In this document: positions 17,670-26,819 of the stretch, in pieces | Position numbering within the stretch: position 1 is the first letter of the stretch | How the letters are laid out: every line of letters starts with the position of its first letter | Assembly (NCBI GenBank): GCA_947470515.1 | Contig: CANITF010000022.1 | Location: 1-50,176 of the forward strand | DNA length: 50,176 bases | Direction of reading: 5' to 3' | From: Flavobacteriales bacterium | Lineage (GTDB): Bacteria; Bacteroidota; Bacteroidia; Flavobacteriales_D; Crocinitomicaceae | Notes under the pieces: model-generated | What the model was told of the DNA's origin: nothing | Seen by the model: only the letters and a program-made list of their open reading frames with translations | Databases searched by the model: none | Translations under genes and position numbers: made by a program

Positions 17670-20600
17670 TTATATTATTTCGTTTTTATCCATAAACTTG
17701 TGAATTCCAACGACAACTTCTTCAAGTGAAGAGTCCTCTTTTCCCCAAGGAGAAAGATCTCGGTACTTCACATAGTTGCTATTGTCGTAACGTTTAAATT
17801 CCATTGTACTAATATTATCCACTGAGCGCACAAGAAAATTCAATAAGGGGAAAAGAATATCTTCTTTTTTGCAGCGACCAATAACTTCTGGAACAAATGC
17901 TTTCAAAGGAAAATTCACAAACTTTTTACCAATAATCTTCCCAAGTATTTCGGTAACATCTTGCATGCTTGAGTACGTATCTCGGGTTACGTGAAACGAT
18001 TTCCCACAGCTTTCTTCTATATTGGAAATAGCCACAATATTATTTGCGCCAAGATCAGCAGGGGTAAAACTGACTTGATTTTGTGCGCTCGTCCCTATTC
18101 CATATTTTACCATAAAAGATAATAAGCGAATTGAAATATCATAATTATACCCTTCTCCAGTAATGGAAGGAGAAATTAATGCAGGTCTAAAAATCCTGGC
18201 TTTCAGTCCTTTTTTCATTGCGTTAAGCACAATTCTGTCTGAAACCCATTTGCTTTGACTATAACCAAAATCTAATAATTCCATCTTGTCATTTGAATCA
18301 CCTTCCAATAAAGTATCCTTTACTGACCATCCAAAAATGAATGTAGTTGAGATGTGATTCAAAATTTTAGTTCTTTCTGTCATGGCCAAGCGAATAACTT
18401 CATTCGTTCCACCAACATTTATTTTTCGCATGGATTCATAATCCAATAAATAATTCACTATTGCACCATTGTGATAGATTGAATGGATGTTTTTGGTTAA
18501 AAACTCCCACTCCGATTCATTTACTCCTAGTTTTGTTCGGGAAATGTCTCCACAAATAGGAACCACACGGTCTTCAAAAGCAGCCTTCATTTCTGCAGAA
18601 GTGGTCATGAGCGAAAATGATTCTCTCAAACGATTCATTCCTTCCTCCTTATCTTTTGCTCTAACGATTACATAAATCGTTTCAGAATTCTGTTCAAGTA
18701 AACTTTTTATAAGGAATGGACCAAAAAAACCTGTTCCACCGGTAAGTAGAATATGTCCATTTTCTGTAGTATACGGTTTTAAATTGGCTTGTTCTGTTTC
18801 ATTTGAAGTATAAGCAGCATCTCTTTCCATCATTTCCATTTCCACTTTTTCAAATTCTTTGTGGAGTTTGTTAAAAGCATGTTTAAAACGGAATTTTGCT
18901 TGAGGAGAAGCAGTTTGAAGTCCTTGAAGAATCTCGAACAATTCAGACACTGCAATTTTTTGTATTAAACGAAGGTCAATTTCATTTGATAGATCATCGA
19001 AGCCTTGAAGATTTAAGAAAGCCTTTAGATCATGGGCAAATTCAGCCAGTTTAAGTGAATCAAAGCCAGCATCTCCGATTGACATGTTTTCCAATCCAGA
19101 AAGTTTATAGCGCTTGAAAATTGTTCGAAAATCTTTCTCATCACCTTTAAACTCATTAACTACCTCTTCATTATTCTTTTCTGAAAAAGTTAATTCATTG
19201 TTTTCTAAATTTACTTGAGCAATAATTTCCAATTCATTTAGAACATAACGGTTTTTATTTTGATACCTCATTATCTTTCCAGAACTCGTTTTTGAGATCG
19301 TTCGAGCAGGAACAAATACGATCGATTCGGCATTAATCCCAGTATATTTCGTTAGTTTATTATTGATCTCAACAGCATCTGGTACTTTTTTATTATTCTT
19401 GATTCCCACAATTACAACAAGTGCCTCCCGTCCTAATTTATCTATTGAAAATGCAGCAACACATCCTTTTCTCACTAAAGGGTCTTCTTCGATTATCATT
19501 TCTATATCCTGCGGGTAATAATTATGGCCACGAATGATAATCATGTCCTTTGATCTTCCACATACGTACAATTCATCCTTGTACATAAACCCAATATCTC
19601 CTGTTCTAAGCCAATTTTCACCTTCCAATTCAGCCTCAAAAGTTTCTTTTGATAAATCTTGTTGGTTCCAATATCCTTCACATTTACTCAAGCCATTCAC
19701 CCATATTTCACCTACGCCATCAAAATTGACTTCTTTCAAATTTGAAGTTATATCTACAATTTTAATTTTTGTATCGCCTAAAGGTTTTCCACAACTCATT
19801 AAATCAACCGCCGATTTGTCAACTGATTCATTCAGTTTTACTACATTATTTTTCAACGATTCTGAATCAAAAGAATTGACACTTCTTCCATAGTTGGAAA
19901 CTGCCAAAGTGAATTCAGCCAAACCATATGCAGCAAAAAAACTTTCAGCTTTTAAACCGTATGATGAGAATTTCTTTAGAAAATCTTTATAGATAGTCGT
20001 ACTTATAGGTTCCGCTGCTGTCATTAAAAACCTAAGCGTACTCAGATCAATTCTTGAAAGTGTTTCCTCTGGTATTTTACCTGGAATCAGACAATACTCA
20101 TATGCAAAATTTGGTGCAGAAGAAGCAGAACCACCATATTTCGTGATTGTCTCTAGCCAAAGAGCCGGTCGTTGAATAAAATCTATTGGTGAAAAACCAT
20201 AGGTCGTCCCCCCTTTTAAAGCAAAGAAAATATAGTAACCAATTAGTCCCATATCATGATATTGTGGTAACCAAGAAACACCAATTGGCAGGTGGTCCAC
20301 AACAATATCACAATTGTTAAGGATATTTTCATGCGTTACAATAACTCCTTTGGGATTATTTGTAGAGCCCGAAGTATATTGCAAAAATAATATATCCGAA
20401 TGTGCTTCCTGAAAATTGATCGAGCCGTCCGATCCAGAATCATCGCTAACAATCCATTCAAGTTGAGAAATATAATTGACTTTTTTAGAAAATATTTCCG
20501 TATTTTCTCTAGATAAATTCACTTTTATAGACCAATAATAGGATCGGTCAGTCAAAATAGCGGATGCTTTACAATCTTCAGCAATGAAGTTCATTTTTCT

Positions 20601-20903
20601 AACAGAAGATTGGAATCCTTGCGCCGTTGGAGGAGAAACAGGTACAGGAATCAATCCTAACTTAACGCAAGCAAAAAAAGCACATATCATTTCTATTCCT
20701 GGAGGGTATGCCAACAGAAGTCGGTCTCCAAGTTTTAATGAATATTTGTCATTTATAAACGATGCAATGCCATTCGTTCTATGCTCAAATTCCTGATAAG
20801 TATACGATTCTTTAACATCTCCTTTTAAATCAAGAAAAACATATAATAGCTTATTTGGATTTTCCTTGGTTCTTGAGGTTAACTCTGTTAATATTGAAAC
20901 CAT
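17670..20903 (-). CDS. Fatty-acyl-AMP ligase - ACP - thioester reductase (CAR-like)
   Basis: A 1077-aa three-domain enzyme. Residues about 1-560 are an adenylation domain of the FAAL class: phosphate loop LQYTSGSTNNPKG (about 177-189), the FAAL signature WLPQYHDMGLIGYY, APNFAYEYC, and LRTGDIGF. An acyl-carrier domain follows (about 595-670) with the pantetheine site GFDSLKL, Ser616. The C-terminal part (about 715-1070) is an NADPH-binding extended SDR reductase with LLTGGTGFFG (about 718-727) and catalytic Tyr881-x3-Lys885 (YSQSK). The order matches carboxylic acid reductases: a free fatty acid is adenylated, loaded on the ACP arm, and released as an aldehyde (or alcohol after a second reduction). 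The required phosphopantetheinyl transferase is the next gene upstream (77 bp) and the P450 the next downstream (9 bp). Confidence 0.93.
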   Translation of the reverse strand: MVSILTELTSRTKENPNKLLYVFLDLKGDVKESYTYQEFEHRTNGIASFINDKYSLKLGDRLLLAYPPGIEMICAFFACVKLGLIPVPVSPPTAQGFQSSVRKMNFIAEDCKASAILTDRSYYWSIKVNLSRENTEIFSKKVNYISQLEWIVSDDSGSDGSINFQEAHSDILFLQYTSGSTNNPKGVIVTHENILNNCDIVVDHLPIGVSWLPQYHDMGLIGYYIFFALKGGTTYGFSPIDFIQRPALWLETITKYGGSASSAPNFAYEYCLIPGKIPEETLSRIDLSTLRFLMTAAEPISTTIYKDFLKKFSSYGLKAESFFAAYGLAEFTLAVSNYGRSVNSFDSESLKNNVVKLNESVDKSAVDLMSCGKPLGDTKIKIVDITSNLKEVNFDGVGEIWVNGLSKCEGYWNQQDLSKETFEAELEGENWLRTGDIGFMYKDELYVCGRSKDMIIIRGHNYYPQDIEMIIEEDPLVRKGCVAAFSIDKLGREALVVIVGIKNNKKVPDAVEINNKLTKYTGINAESIVFVPARTISKTSSGKIMRYQNKNRYVLNELEIIAQVNLENNELTFSEKNNEEVVNEFKGDEKDFRTIFKRYKLSGLENMSIGDAGFDSLKLAEFAHDLKAFLNLQGFDDLSNEIDLRLIQKIAVSELFEILQGLQTASPQAKFRFKHAFNKLHKEFEKVEMEMMERDAAYTSNETEQANLKPYTTENGHILLTGGTGFFGPFLIKSLLEQNSETIYVIVRAKDKEEGMNRLRESFSLMTTSAEMKAAFEDRVVPICGDISRTKLGVNESEWEFLTKNIHSIYHNGAIVNYLLDYESMRKINVGGTNEVIRLAMTERTKILNHISTTFIFGWSVKDTLLEGDSNDKMELLDFGYSQSKWVSDRIVLNAMKKGLKARIFRPALISPSITGEGYNYDISIRLLSFMVKYGIGTSAQNQVSFTPADLGANNIVAISNIEESCGKSFHVTRDTYSSMQDVTEILGKIIGKKFVNFPLKAFVPEVIGRCKKEDILFPLLNFLVRSVDNISTMEFKRYDNSNYVKYRDLSPWGKEDSSLEEVVVGIHKFMDKNEII

Positions 20904-20980
20904 TAATTTTTAATTAATTCTTAATTTATTCTAACTAATACCACTAAAACACGAACTTTCGATGTTTAATTCAAAACCTT

Positions 20981-21709
20981 TTAAATGTCTTTGTTCCCAA
21001 TTGGAAAGATTTTAATTGAGTTTACTTTCCCATTCACAGCAACTGCAATGCGAAAATTCTCAGCTAAAGTAAAACTTTCCAACGACCACTGTTCCTTCTC
21101 ATTTAACGCCCATTTTGTAGCCCTCAATTCTGCTTTTTCATTCTTCACAAAAGACACCTCCAATTGATCAATTGGAAAAGTTAATCCTGCACCTTTTGCT
21201 TTTAAAAATGCCTCTTTTCTTGTCCAACAATTGATGAAGGCTTCTTTTTTATCTTCTTTTGGCTGATTGTTAAATACTTCCAATTCATTTGATGAAAATA
21301 TAAAACTACTCATTTTAAGAAAATTCACCTGTCTATCCAAATATTCGAGATCAACACCTATATCAAAATGGCGCGTAAAACCAAATAATACTGCATCCTC
21401 AGCATGCGCCATATTGAATTGAACATCGTTGTTCTTTAAGAATGGTTTCCCGTTCACGCCATAATCAAAAATAATTTCCTTGGGATTCATCGAAACATAT
21501 TGACCAATCAATTTACGAAGTAAACCTCTCGAAATAATAAATCGATCTCTTTCTTTCTCAATGCGATATTTATTTGCACGTTCCATTTCTGCATCAGATA
21601 AAAGTTTCAAATAAACTGATGGCCTTTCATTTACAATAAAAACATAGTGAAGATGCACTTCATTATTTAGAAGAGAAAAATCGGGTTGGCTTTTCTTAAT
21701 GTTATTCAT
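20981..21709 (-). CDS. Sfp-type 4'-phosphopantetheinyl transferase
   Basis: The protein has 242 aa from the chosen Met; an in-frame ATG at 21748 would add 13 residues that look non-conserved. Motifs of the Sfp/AcpT superfamily: FNMAHAEDAVLFG, G-V-D120-L-E122 (Mg-binding) and W162-T-R-K165-E166-A. It transfers the phosphopantetheine arm of CoA to a carrier-protein serine. Its position directly upstream of the FAAL-ACP-reductase makes Ser616 of that enzyme the obvious target; a genome usually has a separate AcpS for primary metabolism. It is divergently transcribed from the second desaturase across about 117 bp. Confidence 0.92.
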   Translation of the reverse strand: MNNIKKSQPDFSLLNNEVHLHYVFIVNERPSVYLKLLSDAEMERANKYRIEKERDRFIISRGLLRKLIGQYVSMNPKEIIFDYGVNGKPFLKNNDVQFNMAHAEDAVLFGFTRHFDIGVDLEYLDRQVNFLKMSSFIFSSNELEVFNNQPKEDKKEAFINCWTRKEAFLKAKGAGLTFPIDQLEVSFVKNEKAELRATKWALNEKEQWSLESFTLAENFRIAVAVNGKVNSIKIFPIGNKDI

Positions 21710-21826
21710 AGTATCGAAATAAAAATACGAATCATTAATGATATACACTTATTCATTATTCAAAAGAGCATCAAGGACTATAATTTGAATAAACATTCTT
21801 ATCTTTCACGCTAAAATTTAATTCGA

Positions 21827-22834
21827 ATGATATCAAGTAATAGGCAAACAGATTACGAAAGAGCAATTCAACTATTGAAGCCTTTTACAATCAAAAATAC
21901 TTCAAAAGCCAACTTCCAATTCTTTTTTACTTTCATTATGCTTTGGTCAAGTATTTACTCCAGTTATTACTTTTTAGGCAACTATAACTTGGTTTTATTA
22001 ATAACGATCCCAACAACAGTTGTTTTCTTATGTCGAAGTTATGTTATTCTTCATGATTGCGGACACAATAGTTTTTCAAATAACAAAACATGGGAAAATA
22101 GCGTAGGAACAATTTTAGGTTTCGGAATCATGATATCATTTTCAATGTGGCGCTATATTCATAATAGTCACCATAACCATGTGGGAAATCTTGATAAACG
22201 TGAATGGAACCCAGAAGTATGGACTATGACCATTGAAGAATACAAAGCTAGTTCTCTTTTTAAAAGGTTAATTTATCGTTTCATGCGTTCGCGTTTTACC
22301 AGATTTTTTATTGTTCCTACTATCAACTTTGGACTTATTTTTCGATTTTTACATCCAAAATTTTCTAGGCAGGTCAATCTTATTGTGTTGATTCACGATA
22401 TTATTTATGTTGCATTGATATGGTTTTTATTGAGCTACATGTCGATTATAACACTCGTAATTGTCTTTTTTCTACCACTTGCATTATTCTATAACATTGC
22501 TGCTTTTTCCTTATACACTCAGCATCAATTTGAAGAAACGTATTGGGAAAAGGACGAAAATTGGAACTATTTTGATGCTTCCTTTTCTGGATCAAACTGT
22601 GTTACTGCTCCACATTGGTTTAGATGGATGACTGGAAATGTATTATACCATAATATTCACCATTTGTGTTCAAATATCCCAAGTTATAAGTTGGATAAAG
22701 CACAGAAGGAACTTGGTACGTTGCTTAACTATAAATTAATTCCAATTTCTGAAGGATGGAATATGCTAGGTAAAAAACTATGGGATGAAGAAAATAAAAA
22801 ATTAGTAGGATTTAGCAGTTTAAGAAACAAATGA
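21827..22834 (+). CDS. Membrane fatty acid desaturase (DesA/omega-type)
   Basis: A 335-aa integral-membrane di-iron protein. Histidine boxes: H76-D-C-G-H80, H112-N-S-H-H-N-H118 and HNIHHL near residue 278. Four to six hydrophobic segments are visible. The third box starts with His rather than Gln, so it belongs to a different subgroup from the desaturase at 13969-15045 (methyl-end or beta-carotene-hydroxylase-like FA desaturase). It is therefore likely to act at a different position on the chain, or to perform hydroxylation or acetylenation, which related enzymes can do. The gene faces the PPTase/FAAL/P450 operon divergently and is probably controlled from the same intergenic region. Confidence 0.92.
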   Translation: MISSNRQTDYERAIQLLKPFTIKNTSKANFQFFFTFIMLWSSIYSSYYFLGNYNLVLLITIPTTVVFLCRSYVILHDCGHNSFSNNKTWENSVGTILGFGIMISFSMWRYIHNSHHNHVGNLDKREWNPEVWTMTIEEYKASSLFKRLIYRFMRSRFTRFFIVPTINFGLIFRFLHPKFSRQVNLIVLIHDIIYVALIWFLLSYMSIITLVIVFFLPLALFYNIAAFSLYTQHQFEETYWEKDENWNYFDASFSGSNCVTAPHWFRWMTGNVLYHNIHHLCSNIPSYKLDKAQKELGTLLNYKLIPISEGWNMLGKKLWDEENKKLVGFSSLRNK

Positions 22835-22868
22835 TTCTACCCATTTTCATTCTGAATATATTATCTCT

Positions 22869-23618
22869 CTACTTAAAAAACCCTAAATAGAATGTCAACC
22901 AATAGGCAGGTGAAACAAGAACAGCCATTTCATATGCACTATCATACGCAAGGCCTGCTGCCTGAAATAATGGACCTGGTTGTTTAAACTCTTTGGTGTC
23001 ATGGTCATATATTTCAACCATTCGTACGCCGAGATTATAATTAATTAGATAGAATAGCATTACCAACAAAGAATACGCAATAATATATATAAAGGCATGC
23101 ATTCGATATGGAGAGGGCATTAGAAAAAGTGCCGTCAAACATCCTGTATTGATAAGAGCCAGCAACATTACCGCTTTGGGTTTATTCATCGCCCTTCGAC
23201 TTATCAATGGTAATTCTCCTTTTTCAAGGTCCCGTTTATCAGACCATCCCAAATAATGTGCAGAGAAACCAACAACAATTACAGCGCTAACAATACCTAA
23301 TAAGAAATTACCAGCAATGAACTGGTCAGCAACAAAATATGCAGGTACACAGTAAGCAGGACCTTCGGTCATTGATTTTATGACAATTTCTATCGTTTTT
23401 GGCAATTTCTTCCCATAAACATATACCACACTTTTGCGCATCCCACTTAATGCCAAACCTGATTCTATGATAAGATGAATGATACTACTAGAGCAAAAAA
23501 TGATAAAATAGTTTATACCAAATTGCCAAGTGAGATAACACGTTATGGTAAGAATAAACAAAAGAACATTAAAATTTGTCGTCCCATGTTTCATTGTAGA
23601 TTTACGAACTGAATACAT
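22869..23618 (-). CDS. Unrecognised multi-pass membrane protein at cluster edge
   Basis: A 249-aa protein with about six or seven hydrophobic segments (roughly 15-35, 37-55, 88-105, 107-125, 150-168, 175-195 and 225-245). Conserved-looking polar motifs sit between helices: HLIIESG, MTEGPAYC, and LGWSDKRDLEKGELP. Acidic residues in or beside membrane segments recall membrane isomerase or carrier folds, but I do not recognise the family. It converges with the second desaturase (34 bp between stops) and closes the lipid cluster. A role in modifying or exporting the cluster's product is possible. An alternative start is Met9. Function unknown. Confidence 0.7.
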   Translation of the reverse strand: MYSVRKSTMKHGTTNFNVLLFILTITCYLTWQFGINYFIIFCSSSIIHLIIESGLALSGMRKSVVYVYGKKLPKTIEIVIKSMTEGPAYCVPAYFVADQFIAGNFLLGIVSAVIVVGFSAHYLGWSDKRDLEKGELPLISRRAMNKPKAVMLLALINTGCLTALFLMPSPYRMHAFIYIIAYSLLVMLFYLINYNLGVRMVEIYDHDTKEFKQPGPLFQAAGLAYDSAYEMAVLVSPAYWLTFYLGFFK

Positions 23619-23718
23619 TGAAATTATCGTTTATAAAATTGAATTCAAAAGTAATAAGAATTGGTGGGAATAAGCTCGGCGTCTAGACTGTCGCTCGACG
23701 ACCTTCGACCTTAAACAC

Positions 23719-24405
23719 TTATTTCTTTTTCGTGAAAAGCGCATCACTCAAACCTGTATTGACTTTGTAATCCGTCAGCGTTATCGTAATAATCCCTTTG
23801 CTATTGGGTTTAACTTTTTTATCAGTTGTGGTTTTATTGATGTCTGCAGCAACACTTTTCGGAAGTTTAAATGCTTTGACGTCAATCTCGAAAACCAATT
23901 GACTTGGTAAACCAAAACTCACTTTATCACCATACGTATACGTCGTGTTCACGGATCCATTACTTTTTGTCGTGATTTGTGATTTCATAATAACCGAACG
24001 TTTTGTGTCGATCCATAATTTTGCAAGTACAATTTCACTGCTTTCTCCATTTGGAATAACGGTAATTAATTTTGTCATTACACCACCAATTTTCGAAGTG
24101 TCTCCTGCAACTGCTATATATGATTTCTTATTTGCTAGAAACGTATTTATTTCTGTGAATCCTTGTTTTGGTAAGATGACAATCCCTTTCGAAACTACTT
24201 TGAACTTATCTTTCTGCTTGAAATAGATAGTCGCTTTAGAAGGTAAGATCTTGATCATTGGAATGTTTGCTTTCACATTAGCAGTCACCGTATAATCTTT
24301 CACCGTATTCAGTTTTGTTACAACTTTGCTTAGAATATCATCCGCTTCTTGGGATGTTACGCCAAATTGAATTGCGATGATTAAGAGGGTAAGGAAGTTT
24401 TTCAT
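23719..24405 (-). CDS. LolA-like periplasmic protein of an ABC exporter operon
   Basis: A 228-aa protein with a signal peptide (to about residue 19, VTSQ). It continues as repeated amphipathic beta strands with the pattern ILSKVVTKLNTVKDYTVTANVK, VVSKGIVILPKQG and AKLWIDTKRSVI, which matches the LolA/outer-membrane lipoprotein-sorting beta fold. Such proteins carry a lipid or lipoprotein across the periplasm. Its start codon overlaps the stop of the ABC permease by one base, so it is part of that operon. It could pick up the substrate exported by the ABC transporter. Alternative: a lipoprotein-like sensor with the same fold. It has no lipobox. Confidence 0.72.
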   Translation of the reverse strand: MKNFLTLLIIAIQFGVTSQEADDILSKVVTKLNTVKDYTVTANVKANIPMIKILPSKATIYFKQKDKFKVVSKGIVILPKQGFTEINTFLANKKSYIAVAGDTSKIGGVMTKLITVIPNGESSEIVLAKLWIDTKRSVIMKSQITTKSNGSVNTTYTYGDKVSFGLPSQLVFEIDVKAFKLPKSVAADINKTTTDKKVKPNSKGIITITLTDYKVNTGLSDALFTKKK

Positions 24406-25247
24406 CAGGATGTAATGTCTTTTTTATTGAATTTATATATCGCAATTGCTACCAGAACGACGTTGTGCACAACGAGAATGACAATCGATTGGATAATCGA
24501 AGAAAAAGGAACTGGATCTTCAAAGAAACTGCGCCAGGATGCCATGTGTGTCGTAAAAAGATAGGGTTTAATGTTGTCGAAAACGGTAACATCCAAACTT
24601 CCTATAATCGTGAATAAAATTATAATCGCCATCGTGGAGACAATTGGTCCAATTGAATTTTCTGCAAAAGCAGATAAGGTAATGGAAAGTGTTGAAACCG
24701 TCAAAAGAGCCAAGAACGCAACGCAGAACCCAAGTCCATAGCGCCATAAGATATCGGCATCTTGCAAGATTACCAAGCCATCGCTGTTGAGAACAATTAA
24801 ATCACCCGTTCCAAAGATTTGACGTGAAACGAACAAAGCTAAAAAGCCCAGCCAAATTGTCAAGAAAAGTGTGTACATCGCACCAGCAATGAATTTAGAT
24901 AAAACAATGTTGGTGCGCGAGATTGGTTTTGTCGCCAACATGCGAATTGTCCCCATTGCTGCTTCACCGGAAATGAGATCACCTGTCACCAAAGCGACCA
25001 ATAAAGGTATATGCACAATCAGCATTTGCAAAATAATGAAGGCGATTAGGTTGCCATTCAAAACATCCCCATTGAACGTCAAACTCTGTTCGAAAGTCGA
25101 AGTTATAAATGAAATGATTGACCTTCCATCCGCTTTCATTGCAAAAATGATTATTCCGACAAGTAAGGTTAAAGCGCCGATTCCTAAATAACTTCGAGGT
25201 TTCGAAAGTATTTTAATAAACTCGTTGTATGTATTTTTTAGTAACAT
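24405..25247 (-). CDS. ABC-2 type transporter permease
   Basis: A 280-aa integral-membrane protein with about six helices: near 15-35, 68-90, 105-130, 170-195, 197-220 and 250-272. The loop EAAMGTIRMLATKPISR, just after the second helix, is the coupling segment typical of ABC-2/NosY-like permeases. It should form a dimeric exporter with the ATPase encoded upstream, whose stop lies 1 bp before this start. The downstream LolA-like gene overlaps it by one base, making a three-gene operon. The substrate is unknown; lipid export would agree with the LolA-like partner and with the neighbouring lipid cluster, but that is inference. Confidence 0.88.
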   Translation of the reverse strand: MLLKNTYNEFIKILSKPRSYLGIGALTLLVGIIIFAMKADGRSIISFITSTFEQSLTFNGDVLNGNLIAFIILQMLIVHIPLLVALVTGDLISGEAAMGTIRMLATKPISRTNIVLSKFIAGAMYTLFLTIWLGFLALFVSRQIFGTGDLIVLNSDGLVILQDADILWRYGLGFCVAFLALLTVSTLSITLSAFAENSIGPIVSTMAIIILFTIIGSLDVTVFDNIKPYLFTTHMASWRSFFEDPVPFSSIIQSIVILVVHNVVLVAIAIYKFNKKDITS

Positions 25248-25248
25248 C

Positions 25249-26163
25249 TTATGCTTGTATTATTTTCATGAAATAATCCTCTAGTTTACGTGTTGGCTCG
25301 ATGGCGTGCACATTTATATTGTTGTTGACCAACAGTCGAGCGAGTTCAGGAACCAACTCTTTTACGAACGTAACTTCTAATTCGCTTTCGGAATTGATTT
25401 TAAAAATCGCTTCTGGATATGCCTTTTGCAGGAGTTCGGCAGTAGCACGTGCATTGTCCACTTCAATGCGCACAAGCAATTCTTGTGTATTCAATAATTC
25501 GGTTACGCTTCCTTCCACAATGGAACGACCTTGGTTGATAATTACCATGCGGTTAGCTATCAATTCTATTTCCGACAATTGATGAGAAGACAAAAGAATT
25601 GTTTTGTTTTGTTCATTTTTGAGTCGTAAAATCAAATTACGAATTTCAACGATTCCTTGCGGATCCAAACCAGTTGTTGGTTCGTCTAAAATAATCAAAT
25701 CAGGTTTGTGTAAAAGTGTCTGTGCAATGCCTAAACGTTGTTTCATTCCGTGGGAGAAACCACCTAATTTATGTTTACCACGATCGCCCAATCCAACAAA
25801 TTCAAGCATTTCCTGAATTTCCTTTTTCGAAACATCCGCTCCTGAAACACGCGCAAAGATTTCTAGGTTCTTCTGTGCAGATAAATATTTATAAAAATCG
25901 GGTTTTTCAATGATGCTGCCAATGTTCGATAAAATTGCCGTTCGGTTATTTTTAAATGACTTTCCAAATAATTCGATTGATCCGGCATCTGGCGTAATCA
26001 AGGATAAAAGACAGCGTATTGTTGTACTTTTTCCAGCACCATTCGGACCAAGAAAACCAAACACATCTCCCCTGCTCACACTAAAAGAAACGTCCTTCAC
26101 CGCTTCAAACGTACCAAAACGTTTGGCCAAATGTTCTACTTTGATTATCGTCTCACCATCCAT
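25249..26163 (-). CDS. ABC transporter ATP-binding subunit
   Basis: A 304-aa protein. Walker A is G39-P-N-G-A-G-K-S-T47, the signature is GFSHGMKQRL (about 135-144), Walker B is LIILDEPTTGLD (Glu161 catalytic), and the switch His lies in LLSSHQLSEIE. The C-terminal 80 residues form the accessory domain found in CcmA/DrrA-like ABC-2 exporters. It powers the permease encoded immediately downstream. The first gene of the operon, it is preceded by a 374-bp intergenic region that carries a dispersed repeat. The 'SHG' form of the signature instead of SGGQ is common in this subfamily. Confidence 0.93.
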   Translation of the reverse strand: MDGETIIKVEHLAKRFGTFEAVKDVSFSVSRGDVFGFLGPNGAGKSTTIRCLLSLITPDAGSIELFGKSFKNNRTAILSNIGSIIEKPDFYKYLSAQKNLEIFARVSGADVSKKEIQEMLEFVGLGDRGKHKLGGFSHGMKQRLGIAQTLLHKPDLIILDEPTTGLDPQGIVEIRNLILRLKNEQNKTILLSSHQLSEIELIANRMVIINQGRSIVEGSVTELLNTQELLVRIEVDNARATAELLQKAYPEAIFKINSESELEVTFVKELVPELARLLVNNNINVHAIEPTRKLEDYFMKIIQA

Positions 26164-26234
26164 GCTTAAATAACATAAAAGTACTATTATTGTTTAAAGA
26201 AATCAATAGGAGAATAGGATTCTCGACTTCACTT

Positions 26235-26280
26235 ATCTCGACCCTTCGATAAACTCAGGCGAGTCCAGCTCGATACATCT
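26235..26280. repeat. Dispersed REP-like element (CTTCGA...CTCAGG)
   Basis: The stretch ctcgacccttcgataaactc followed by aggcgagtccagctcg resembles the short GC-richer palindromic repeats (TTCGACAAGCTCAG type) that are scattered between genes in many Bacteroidota. Related CTTCGA/CTCGAC remnants are at 13900-13945 and 23665-23710, all between genes. The sub-sequence TCCAGCTC-ATACATC recurs at 31793-31808. Confidence 0.5.
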
Positions 26281-26422
26281 TGACGCACTTGAATTGAACT
26301 GGTTAGTTCATCTATTGGTTCTTCAACTTATTTTAACACATCACGTTTTTGGCACAAACTTTTAAGAACAATACATATCAATTGAAAATCAATAACTTAA
26401 GGGATTGAAATTCCAAATTATC

Positions 26423-26460
26423 GGTATGACGTATCATTTAGTCTCCCGTGATACCTTTTT
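26423..26460 (+). terminator. Possible rho-independent hairpin
   Basis: GGTATGACG and CGTGATACC pair over 9 positions with one mismatch around a 16-nt loop, followed by TTTTT. No annotated gene ends just before it, so it may end an unrecognised short transcript or be chance. Confidence 0.3.
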
Positions 26461-26537
26461 GATAATCAACACGCTATACATTTGTTTACCAATGATTTAC
26501 AGTTTATCTTGCTTGAAAATAGATTAAAAAATAAATC

Positions 26538-26723
26538 ATGGAAGCAAATAACGCACCTGTAGAATTAACCTTATTAGGAATTGATAAAATTTGGGTTCGA
26601 TCTAGAAATGGGCAATGGAAAGAAAAAGGTATTGAAGATGAACCTAAAAAAGTTAACCGCTTTAACGAAGATGACTCAATTTCTGAAGGTAAAAAATGGT
26701 GGCAATTTTGGAAGAAAGGATAA
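26538..26723 (+). CDS. Small hypothetical protein with Trp-rich tail
   Basis: A 61-aa protein, unrecognised. The N-terminal half is a short beta-like segment (PVELTLLGIDKIWVRSRNG). The middle is acidic/basic mixed, and the tail ends KKWWQFWKKG, a strongly aromatic and cationic segment that could sit at a membrane surface. The TTTG and TATCTTG-like elements at about 26479-26515 are near-matches to a promoter at suitable spacing. An ordinary start codon and balanced composition favour a real gene over chance, but there is no family support. Confidence 0.5.
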   Translation: MEANNAPVELTLLGIDKIWVRSRNGQWKEKGIEDEPKKVNRFNEDDSISEGKKWWQFWKKG

Positions 26724-26819
26724 GCTTTTGAAACAATGTATACTGACTTGCGCGCTGAAAGATAGAAAATAGTTTTGCAGCGTATCGTTACTATGTTAGT
26801 CGTTCATCTTTTTTTATTC

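Larger units (their letters stand above)
26164..26537. other. 374-bp intergenic region
   Basis: No convincing reading frame is present. It holds a CCTTCGATAAACTCAGG-type dispersed repeat (26230-26280) and a hairpin near 26423-26455 followed by TTTTT. It separates the divergently transcribed ABC operon and the 61-aa gene, so promoters for both should lie here; no exact TAnnTTTG box was found by eye. Confidence 0.5.
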
